NCBI GenBank assembly: GCA_965217265.1
Contig: CBDCHP010000011.1
Location: forward strand, 1,116,001-1,180,000
Origin: JAGRGG01 sp965217265
GTDB taxonomy: Bacteria > Pseudomonadota > Alphaproteobacteria > Geminicoccales > Geminicoccaceae
DNA length: 64,000 nucleotides
Direction: 5' to 3'
The translations under genes were made by a program, and so were the position numbers. The notes beneath the pieces are model-generated. The model saw only the letters and a list, made by a program, of their open reading frames with translations, made no database searches and was not told the DNA's origin. This document shows, piece by piece, positions 27,718 through 34,589 of this stretch (within the stretch, counting starts at the first letter, position 1; the number at the start of each line of letters is the position of its first letter).

Positions 27718-29976
27718 GTGGCGGTGCGTATCTGGTTTTTGGTGGTCCTGGCGGTCGGCTACGGCGTCTATGGCGGCGCTACGTTGGTATGGCAGGAGCG
27801 CGGGCGTCTGATCGAGGCCGAGCGCGTCGATACCGTCGCCGGGATCAATCCGGCGATCGGGGCGCTCGTCACCGAGTTGCAGCGCGAGCGCGGCACCTCG
27901 GCCGGGTTCCTCGGCGCCAACGGCGATGCGACGTTCGCCGAGGCGCTCGCCGCCCGCCGCACCGCGACCGGGGCCGCGCGTGCGGCCTACGTGACGGCGC
28001 TCGACGGGCTGCCGCGCGAGGCTCTGGACGCGGCGTTCTGGCAGGCCACCGATGAGATTGCCGCTTCGTTGGACGCTCTCGACGCCGTGCGCCGCCGCGT
28101 CGATCGGCTGGAGATCACCGTCGCCGACGAGGTCGCCGCCTACACCGCGATCGTCGAGCCCCTGATCGGCCTGATGGGCCGCAACGCCCACGCGCAGAAG
28201 GGCGGTGCCATGACCCGCCGCCTCGTGGCGGTGCAGGCCCTGCTGAGCGCCAAGGAGAAGGCGGGCCTGGAGCGTGCGATGGGCGCCAACGGCTTTGCTC
28301 AAGCAACCTTTCCCGCGCCCGTGCTGCAGCGCTTCATCGGCCTCGCCGCCCAGCAGCGAGCCTATCTCGACCTGTTTCGCGACTACGCACCCGACACGCT
28401 CCTGGCGGAACTCGACCGTGCGGTGGGCAATCCCGTCTTCGCCGAGGTCGAGGATCTCCGCGGGCGCGCCTACGGCGACGACGGTGCCGGCGTCGATGCC
28501 GCCGCGTGGTTCGACCTCGCGACCAAGCGCATCGATCTGCTGGGCGTGGTCGAGTCCTCGGCCTACGCCGAACTACAGGCGACGGCCGGTGCTCAACGGG
28601 TCGCCGCAGGACGGAATTACTGGGGATGGCTCGTCGCCACCGTCGTCGTCCTCGTCGTCGCCGGCCTCGTCGGTCACAGCATCGCCGGATCGATTCGCAA
28701 GATCACCGGTGTCATTACCCGTCTCGCCGCCGGCGAATGGCTTGAAAAGGTGCCGGGCACGGCGCGGCGCGACGAGATCGGTGCGATTGCGCGGGCGGTC
28801 GTCACGTTTCGACAGAAGCTCGGCGACGCCGACCGTACCCTGAGTCGCGAGTTGCACGAGATGTCGAACCGCATCGCCGAACTAGCCGAACAGGCTAACA
28901 CGGGCGCCGCCGAACGTTCGCGAGAGCTATGCGAAGCCGCTTCGGCCATGCAGCAGCACGCCACAGAGATCAAGGCGCGCATGGCCGGTACGTCCGGCGC
29001 CACGCGCGAAGCGGCCGAGGCGATCGAGGCCACCGCCGATGCCATGCAAAGACTGGTCGCCAGCATCAACGACGTTGACGACCATGTGCGGCAGAACCTC
29101 GGGCTCGTCGGCGAAACAGCGCGATCGACGCAGACCACCCGAGAGCGCATGCAGGAGTTGGGGGCTGCGGCGATCGGTATCGGCGATGCCGTGAAGATCG
29201 TGGCCACGATCGCGGAGCAGACCAACCTGCTCGCCCTCAACGCGACGATCGAGGCGGCGCGCGCCGGCGAGGCCGGCAAAGGCTTCGCCGTCGTTGCCGG
29301 TGAAGTCAAAGGTCTGGCGGCGCAGACGACCCGGGCGACCGAAGATATCGGCAAGCTGGTCGAGCAGATCCAGAACGTTGCGATCGCGGCCGACGCCGCC
29401 GTGACGGAGATCGGCGGCTCAATCGAGGCGATGAGCGCGAGTTCAAACCAAGTCGGCGACATTGTTGCTGAGCAACTCGGCGTGACCAAGGAGATCGGCG
29501 CCGGGTCCGCCATCGCGGCCGAGCATGCCCGTGGTGCCTTGGCTGACGTGCAAAGCATCGAGAACGCGATCAACGAGAGCAGCGCGCTCGCCGGGCGTAC
29601 CGAGGCGATCGCGGAGGAGATGACCGGAACCGTCGACGATCTTGTCGCGGATCTGGGTCAGATCATGCCCTCGAACCGCGATGTCCGCCGCGAGCCGCGC
29701 TACTCCGTCAACTGGCGGGCCCGCTTTGTTGCCGACGACGGCCGAACGACCGAGATATGTCTTCTCGACTGTTCTCTGGGGGGCGCCAAGACCGACACGC
29801 CCGTCGCCGCCGACCAAGACCAAGTAGGCACGTTGATTATCGACGGTCTGCATCTGCCGGCCCGCTACGTCCGCCCTACAGGATCGGTTCCTGGCGGTTT
29901 CGCGTTTCTCGATGCGCCCCATGCCACACGCGAGGGGCTCAAGCGGCTCATCGAAGGGGCAGGCGTCGCTGCTTGA
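27718..29976 (+). CDS. Methyl-accepting chemotaxis protein with NIT sensor and C-terminal PilZ domain
   Basis: The product is a 752-residue receptor. An N-terminal helix (residues 3-24) is followed by a nitrate/nitrite-sensing (NIT) type periplasmic domain with the signature LVTELQRERGTSAGFLG, a second helix (about 305-325), a HAMP linker and an MCP signalling domain with the hairpin tip EQTNLLALNATIEAARAGE (about 500-518). It ends in a PilZ domain with RREPRYSVNWRARF and DCSLGGAK, the two parts of the cyclic-di-GMP site. This joins chemotaxis input to cyclic-di-GMP. The GTG at 27718 is used; an ATG at 27709 is followed at once by a stop. No strong Shine-Dalgarno is seen. Confidence 0.9.
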   Translation: MAVRIWFLVVLAVGYGVYGGATLVWQERGRLIEAERVDTVAGINPAIGALVTELQRERGTSAGFLGANGDATFAEALAARRTATGAARAAYVTALDGLPREALDAAFWQATDEIAASLDALDAVRRRVDRLEITVADEVAAYTAIVEPLIGLMGRNAHAQKGGAMTRRLVAVQALLSAKEKAGLERAMGANGFAQATFPAPVLQRFIGLAAQQRAYLDLFRDYAPDTLLAELDRAVGNPVFAEVEDLRGRAYGDDGAGVDAAAWFDLATKRIDLLGVVESSAYAELQATAGAQRVAAGRNYWGWLVATVVVLVVAGLVGHSIAGSIRKITGVITRLAAGEWLEKVPGTARRDEIGAIARAVVTFRQKLGDADRTLSRELHEMSNRIAELAEQANTGAAERSRELCEAASAMQQHATEIKARMAGTSGATREAAEAIEATADAMQRLVASINDVDDHVRQNLGLVGETARSTQTTRERMQELGAAAIGIGDAVKIVATIAEQTNLLALNATIEAARAGEAGKGFAVVAGEVKGLAAQTTRATEDIGKLVEQIQNVAIAADAAVTEIGGSIEAMSASSNQVGDIVAEQLGVTKEIGAGSAIAAEHARGALADVQSIENAINESSALAGRTEAIAEEMTGTVDDLVADLGQIMPSNRDVRREPRYSVNWRARFVADDGRTTEICLLDCSLGGAKTDTPVAADQDQVGTLIIDGLHLPARYVRPTGSVPGGFAFLDAPHATREGLKRLIEGAGVAA

Positions 29977-30051
29977 GGTTTATGTTTCTCGCTGGTGCGA
30001 ACGTTAGACGCGAGGATGACGCCGTTCGCGAAGCGGGCTCCGGCTTGAGCC

Positions 30052-30792
30052 TCAATCGAGCCCGACCGACTGCCAAGCTTCGTCCTCGGTGCCTTTGTAG
30101 AGCCAGACCGGCCTCTGCTCGGCGAACGGCGGCAGGGCGATCAGGCTGGAACTGCGCGTGCCGTAGCCGTTCGGCGTCACGATCCGCATCGCGTCCATGG
30201 GATCGCCTGTCTCGCTCGCGGTCGCCGCCAGCAGCAACTGCCAGGACGACCAGTCGTCCTCGTCCGGCTCGGGGACCTCGGCCGCACGGAACAAGGGCAG
30301 GTAGCGGCGGATGCGCGGCGAGGCGGGATCGTTGACCTCGCGCGCCGAGAGCATGGCGAACCCCGCCCCCAGCCCCTGCGAGCGGACCATGCCGTCGCCC
30401 GCGTGCCGAAGCCAGTACGCCTCGGCCGCGTCCGCGACGACGAGGTTGAAGGGGCGGTAGGCCCGTGGATCGAGGTGGGCGAGCGCTTCGGCCGCCGCCC
30501 CGGCCTCGGCATGGTCGAGCGCCTCCAGGACCAGTTCGCCCCGGCTGCGCATCCCCTCCTCTGGTCCGAGCGTGCCCTGACGGTTGAGGATGGCGGCGGC
30601 GACGCCGTGATCGTTGACGCCGAGCCAGGAACCGCCGCCGAGTTCGTCCAACCCGGCCACGATCTCGGGCCGGTCCCCCCAGTGCCGCCCCGGCGCCCGG
30701 CTCGGCCGGTTTGCCATCTCGTCGCGGTTCGCCGCCAGCAAGAGCGGGTAACGGTCGTGGTCGGGGCGGCGCAGCAGGACGAGCGTGCACAA
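30052..30792 (-). CDS. NRDE/TANGO2 family protein
   Basis: This 246-residue protein of the NRDE family (Transport and Golgi organisation 2 homologues) has the eponymous NRDE at residues 22-25, followed by RPS. Family members usually begin Met-Cys-Thr, with Cys2 a possible N-terminal nucleophile. Here that requires the TTG at 30792, which gives MCTLVLLRRP and has GCGAGGAA about nine bases upstream. A longer frame to 30825 exists but lacks such support. Other conserved parts include GGGSWLGVNDHGVAAAILN. A role in heme or lipid handling is suggested for relatives; here it is unknown. It converges on the chemoreceptor gene. Confidence 0.88.
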   Translation of the reverse strand: MCTLVLLRRPDHDRYPLLLAANRDEMANRPSRAPGRHWGDRPEIVAGLDELGGGSWLGVNDHGVAAAILNRQGTLGPEEGMRSRGELVLEALDHAEAGAAAEALAHLDPRAYRPFNLVVADAAEAYWLRHAGDGMVRSQGLGAGFAMLSAREVNDPASPRIRRYLPLFRAAEVPEPDEDDWSSWQLLLAATASETGDPMDAMRIVTPNGYGTRSSSLIALPPFAEQRPVWLYKGTEDEAWQSVGLD

Positions 30793-30905
30793 AGTAGACG
30801 TTCCTCGCTTGAAGGTGGCGCTCAAACGGCGGGAGGTTTTCTGGCGTTCGAGCCCCGTACATCCTATATAGGCAACGGCGACACTTGGTTGAACGAGAGG
30901 AATGG

Positions 30906-31229
30906 ATGACGACCTTCGACGACCGTGAACGCATGGAAGAGAGCAAGTTCGTGCACGAGCAGGAACTCGCCTTCAAGATCCGCAACCGCCGCAACAAATT
31001 GTTCGGGCTTTGGCTCGCCAAGGATCATCTCGGCTTGAGCGGCGATGCCGTCGCCGATTACGCGAAGGCGGTCATCATGGCCGACTTCTCCCAACCACGT
31101 TCCATCGACGCCATGTCCAAGGCGAAAGCCGATCTAAAGGATGCCGGCGTCGAGATCAGCGACCACACCTTGAACAAGCGCATGATCGAACTGGAGCACG
31201 AGGCGCGCGCGCAGGTGATGAGCGAATGA
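30906..31229 (+). CDS. F1-ATPase inhibitor, subunit zeta (DUF1476)
   Basis: This 107-residue soluble protein matches the DUF1476 family along its whole length: FDDRERMEESKFVHEQELAFK, then the RRNKLFGLWLA core. In Paracoccus the homologue is the zeta subunit, which blocks F1Fo-ATPase hydrolysis using its N-terminal helix. The family is characteristic of alphaproteobacteria. ATG 30906 follows GAGAGGA at five bases. A TATATA at 30865-30870 may be a -10 box in the gap shared with the divergent NRDE gene. Its stop overlaps the start of the DUF1674 gene by four bases. Confidence 0.93.
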   Translation: MTTFDDRERMEESKFVHEQELAFKIRNRRNKLFGLWLAKDHLGLSGDAVADYAKAVIMADFSQPRSIDAMSKAKADLKDAGVEISDHTLNKRMIELEHEARAQVMSE

Positions 31230-31423
31230 GCGGGTCCCGATCCACGCGATCCACCCTTGAGCAGAAGGCCGAGACGGCCGGTACGGCAAAGACATCCGAG
31301 GCCGAGCGGCGTATCCGGGCAAAGAAGCCCGTCCAGCCGGCCGGTGAGCAAGGCGGCCCCAAGGGTCTTGAGCCCACCCGGTTCGGTGATTGGGAAAAAA
31401 ACGGCCGGGCCTACGATTTCTAA
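31226..31423 (+). CDS. DUF1674 protein (SdhAF4-like succinate dehydrogenase assembly factor)
   Basis: This 65-residue protein has the conserved C-terminus of the DUF1674/SDHAF4 family: GGPKGLEPTRFGDWEKNGRAYDF is present from about residue 43 (family pattern GGPxGxEPTRYGDWE). The mitochondrial homologue helps assemble flavinylated SdhA. The N-terminal half is low-complexity and charged. The ATG at 31226 overlaps the DUF1476 stop (ATGA), so the two are translationally coupled and may jointly tune respiration and ATP synthase. Confidence 0.9.
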   Translation: MSGSRSTRSTLEQKAETAGTAKTSEAERRIRAKKPVQPAGEQGGPKGLEPTRFGDWEKNGRAYDF

Positions 31424-31483
31424 GCCTTTTCAGTAGGTTGATTGGGGAGCTTCTCGGCGCTCAAGCCTTCAAAGTCGCGCTTT

Positions 31484-31498
31484 GTTCACCATATGTTC
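31484..31498. promoter_or_regulatory. SOS box (LexA operator) of recA
   Basis: GTTC-ACCATAT-GTTC matches the alphaproteobacterial LexA operator, the direct repeat GTTC-N7-GTTC, exactly. It lies 28 bases before the recA start codon, so recA should be LexA-repressed and DNA-damage-induced. Confidence 0.9.
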
Positions 31499-31526
31499 TT
31501 GTCTAACAGCGAGGTTGGGTAACACG

Positions 31527-32609
31527 ATGGCAGTTGAATCCCTGGTTACGCGCCGCGGCGGCGACGACAAGCAGCGGGCGCTCGACGCCGCGATCGCGCA
31601 GATCGAGCGCTCGTTCGGCAAGGGTTCGCTCATGCGGCTCGGCCAAGCCGGGCAGAACGTCGAGATCGAGACCATCTCGACGGGCTCGCTCAGCCTCGAC
31701 ATCGCGCTCGGCGTCGGCGGACTGCCCAAAGGCAGGATCGTCGAGATCTACGGCCCGGAAAGCTCGGGCAAGACGACGCTGACCCTGCACGCCATCGCCG
31801 AAGCGCAAAAGCAAGGCGGGGTCTGCGCCTTCATCGACGCCGAACACGCGCTCGATCCCGGCTACGCCCGTAAGCTCAGCGTCAACCTGGACGAACTCCT
31901 GATCTCGCAGCCCGACACGGGCGAGCAGGCGCTGGAGATCGCCGACACGCTGGTGCGCTCGGGCGCCATCGACGTGATCGTGATCGATTCGGTCGCGGCC
32001 CTCGTGCCGAAGGCCGAACTCGAAGGCGAGATGGGCGACAGCCACGTCGGCCTGCAGGCACGGCTGATGAGCCAGGCCCTGCGCAAGCTGACCGCGAGCA
32101 TCAACCGCTCGCGCACGATGGTCGTCTTCACCAACCAGATCCGCTCCAAGATCGGCGTCATGTTCGGCAGCCCCGAGACGACGACCGGCGGCAACGCGCT
32201 CAAGTTCTACGCCAGCGTCCGGCTCGACATCCGCCGCATCGGTCAGGTGAAGGACAAGGACGAGACCGTCGGCAACCAGACGCGCGTCAAGGTCGTCAAG
32301 AACAAGGTGGCACCGCCGTTTCGCGTCGTCGAGTTCGACATCATGTACGGCGAGGGCGTCTCGAAAATGGGCGAGTTGATCGACCTCGGCATCAAGGCCG
32401 GCATGGTCGAGAAGTCCGGCTCGTGGTTCTCCTACGACACCCAGCGCATCGGCCAGGGCCGCGAGAACGCCAAGCAGTATCTGCGCGACCATCCCGAGGC
32501 CGCCTCCAAGCTGGAAAACCAGATCCGCGCCCACGCCGGCGTGGCGGGCGGCGCCGGCGGCGGCATCGACCTGCTCGACGAGGAACCGCCGACGGCGGAT
32601 GAGGCGTAA
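31527..32609 (+). CDS. recA: Recombinase RecA
   Basis: This 360-residue recombinase catalyses strand exchange and LexA self-cleavage. Walker A GPESSGKTT is at 76-84, VIVIDSVAAL is Walker B, and the loop L2 region FTNQIRSKIGVMFGSPETTTGG is conserved. The C-terminus is acidic and glycine-rich, as usual. ATG 31527 is preferred over an upstream frame start at 31482, which lies within the SOS box region. GAGGTT is the weak Shine-Dalgarno. Its usual alphaproteobacterial neighbour alaS is absent here. A terminator hairpin follows at 32648. Confidence 0.98.
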   Translation: MAVESLVTRRGGDDKQRALDAAIAQIERSFGKGSLMRLGQAGQNVEIETISTGSLSLDIALGVGGLPKGRIVEIYGPESSGKTTLTLHAIAEAQKQGGVCAFIDAEHALDPGYARKLSVNLDELLISQPDTGEQALEIADTLVRSGAIDVIVIDSVAALVPKAELEGEMGDSHVGLQARLMSQALRKLTASINRSRTMVVFTNQIRSKIGVMFGSPETTTGGNALKFYASVRLDIRRIGQVKDKDETVGNQTRVKVVKNKVAPPFRVVEFDIMYGEGVSKMGELIDLGIKAGMVEKSGSWFSYDTQRIGQGRENAKQYLRDHPEAASKLENQIRAHAGVAGGAGGGIDLLDEEPPTADEA

Positions 32610-32647
32610 GGCCGAGAGAACGCCGCTTCGCCGGTTTGACCCGAAGG

Positions 32648-32677
32648 CTGGCCGCGGCCGTTGCGGCCAGTTCTTGT
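32648..32677 (+). terminator. Probable recA terminator
   Basis: CTGGCCGC (32648-32655) pairs with GCGGCCAG (32663-32670) around a seven-base loop, followed by TTCTTGT. It is 39 bases after the recA stop. Confidence 0.75.
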
Positions 32678-32690
32678 ACAGGTACGCTCA

Positions 32691-32709
32691 CCTCGATCTC
32701 AGATCGAGG
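32691..32709. promoter_or_regulatory. Perfect 19-base palindrome between recA and GNAT genes
   Basis: CCTCGATCT-C-AGATCGAGG has nine-base arms with a one-base centre. The spacing and symmetry are typical of a dimeric regulator operator rather than a hairpin. It may control the acetyltransferase gene starting at 32882. No regulator gene is adjacent. The rest of 32710-32881 shows nothing recognisable. Confidence 0.4.
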
Positions 32710-32881
32710 AGTGTTCGCGTGCCCTCTTGATCGCTGCGCGTTCCGGTGTCGCCGTCGTGCTGGAATGAGGCGGCTTTTGCTCCCTGCGCCCTGCTTTGGG
32801 TCGTTCGAGAAGATCGGGGTTCACGAACGAACCCGAGAATCGTGGTCAGTCGGGCGAAAGGCGGATCCACCCGAACCGGGC

Positions 32882-33772
32882 ATGAACCCGAACAACGTGC
32901 GAACGAACCCGAGCTTGTCGCCGATCGCCCCCGTCTCGCCCGGGCGAAGCGCGGCGGCGGCCGACGTGGGGCCTGATCTGGTCCGGATCGACGAGGGTTT
33001 CGCGGCAGCACTTCGAGACGGGGCTCAAGCCCTGACGGCGAAAGGCTTTCTCCTCTGCCGCCGGCTCGACCGGCACCCCTACTTGCCGACGCTCGCCGTG
33101 CCGCTCGGGTCGGCCCCGCCGCTCGAAGGCGTCGCCGCCCTCTTGCAAGCGTTCCACGGCCTCGGCCTGCCGCCGCGGGTCGAGTTCACCGCCGGACGTT
33201 GGCCGGGCCTCGCCCCGGCGCTGGCGGCGGCAGGATTGATCCTCGAGGTCGAGGCGTGCTTGATGCGCCGCGCCCCCGACACCCCCCCGCTCCTGCCTTC
33301 GGCGAGCGCGCCGCCGGCGGCGTACCTCGGCCCCGACGACCCGGAGCGGCTGCTCGCCCTCTACTTGGCGGGCGTCGCCGGCCCCGGCGCGAAGCCGATC
33401 GCGGCCGACGAGGTGGCCGGCCTGCGCCGGGCGCTCGCCGGGGGCCGCGTGCGGGCCGTGGCGGCGATCGTGGACGGTCGGCCCGTTGCCGGGGCGGCGC
33501 TGATCGGGACCGGAGCGACGGTCGAGCTCGGCGGCGTCTGGACGATCCCCGTCGAGCGGGGGCGGGGCTTGGCGCTGGCCGCGTGCCGCCGGCTCTTGGC
33601 CGACCCGCCGTCGCCGGTGCCGCCCTTGGTCTGGCTCGCCGCGACGCCGCGGGCCCGGACCCTCTACGCCCGGCTCGGTTTCGAGGCCGTCTGCCGCCGG
33701 CTGATCTTCACCGCTCCCACCTTGCGCACCCCGACCGCTTGCGCCTATACGCATCCATCAACGGGGCCGTAG
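32882..33772 (+). CDS. GNAT family N-acetyltransferase (two-half)
   Basis: The 296-residue product looks like a GNAT acetyltransferase. The C-terminal half has the pattern VRAVAAIVDGRPVAGAALIG, a beta-strand with VELGGVWTIPVERGRGLALA (an acetyl-CoA loop RGRGLA), and ARTLYARLGFEAV near the end. The N-terminal half is a weaker related domain. Substrate is unknown. ATG 32882 is a plausible start and lies in a long open frame, so the start is uncertain. Its stop codon lies inside the tRNA-Ala gene, overlapping the acceptor stem by ten bases. Confidence 0.7.
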   Translation: MNPNNVRTNPSLSPIAPVSPGRSAAAADVGPDLVRIDEGFAAALRDGAQALTAKGFLLCRRLDRHPYLPTLAVPLGSAPPLEGVAALLQAFHGLGLPPRVEFTAGRWPGLAPALAAAGLILEVEACLMRRAPDTPPLLPSASAPPAAYLGPDDPERLLALYLAGVAGPGAKPIAADEVAGLRRALAGGRVRAVAAIVDGRPVAGAALIGTGATVELGGVWTIPVERGRGLALAACRRLLADPPSPVPPLVWLAATPRARTLYARLGFEAVCRRLIFTAPTLRTPTACAYTHPSTGP

Positions 33773-33838
33773 CTCAGTCGGGAGAGCGCCTGCTTTGCAA
33801 GCAGGAGGTCGTCGGTTCGATCCCGTCCGGCTCCACCA
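33763..33838 (+). tRNA. tRNA-Ala (anticodon TGC)
   Basis: A 76-base cloverleaf can be folded by eye. The acceptor GGGGCCG pairs with CGGCTCC, D arm is GCTC/GAGC, and anticodon arm CCTGC-TTTGCAA-GCAGG carries TGC. The variable loop is AGGTC. The T arm GTCGG-TTCGATC-CCGTC has one T-T mismatch. The 3' ACCA is encoded. An acquired patch begins about 200 bases downstream, but no integrase or repeated tRNA end is visible. Confidence 0.97.
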
Positions 33839-34031
33839 CGATGCCAATGCGTTAGCTGCGTCGTCGTGACGAAGCGGCTGGACCGCGAGTCGGGCGGACG
33901 CGTCGCCGCCGCCGTGCGGGTGGGAAAGCCTGTCTCATTCCGGCTTGGCCGCGTTCGGGGCGGCGCAGAAGTGTGGACGCGGGCCTCGGGGCAAAGGGTG
34001 GCGTATCATTGGTTGATTTCATCGGATACCC

Positions 34032-34544
34032 ATGACGCCCGAGCAGTTCGCCGCCAAGTGGCGCGACAACCCCTTGAAGGAGCGCGCGGCGGCGCACGCG
34101 TACTTCCTCGACCTGTGCAAGGTGCTGGACGAGGAGGCGCCGACCGACGCCGACCCGTCGGGCGCGTGGTACGCCTTCGAGAAGGGGGCCAGGAAGTCGA
34201 CCGGCGGCGACGGCTGGGCCGACGTCTGGAAGCGCGGGTGCTTCGCCTGGGAGTACAAGAGCCGGGGCAGCAGCCTCAGCGACGCGCTCGACCAGCTCAA
34301 GCGCTACGCGCTCGCCCTGGAAAACCCGCCGCTGCTCATCGCCTGCAACCTCGATCGCTACCGCATCGTCACCAACTGGACCAACGCGGTCTCGGGTCGG
34401 ATCGAGTTCGACCACGCCGACCTCGCCGACCCCGACACCCGCCGCCGGCTGAAGTGGGCGTTCGCCGAACCGGAACGGATGCGGCCGGGGCAGACGCGGC
34501 GGGGGGTGACGGAGTTTGTGGGATTCTCGTTTGTCCAGACATAA
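34032..34544 (+). pseudogene. N-terminal stump of MmeI-like restriction-modification methyltransferase
   Basis: The 170-residue frame matches only the N-terminal domain of large class I DNA methyltransferases of the MmeI/BREX-like type: MTPEQFAAKWRDNPLKERA, then a nuclease/anchor region with TFEK-like YAFEKGARK, GWADVWKRGCFAWEYKSRG, YALALENPPLLIACNLD and PERMRPGQTRRGVTE. Full-length relatives are several times longer. Homology stops at about residue 160 (position ~34,512); the last nine residues FVGFSFVQT are unrelated and end in TAA. The methylase catalytic domain (NPPF-type motif) is missing. A scrap of the same gene's C-terminus lies at 36,497-36,620, beyond the ATPase gene. Confidence 0.8.
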
Positions 34545-34589
34545 AATCATCGGCTATATCTCTACCATGAGCTGTAAGGATGCTTAGAG

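Noticed and set aside
32636..32881. Upstream extension of the acetyltransferase reading frame
   Set aside because: It crosses the recA terminator and the palindrome and shows no protein-like features.
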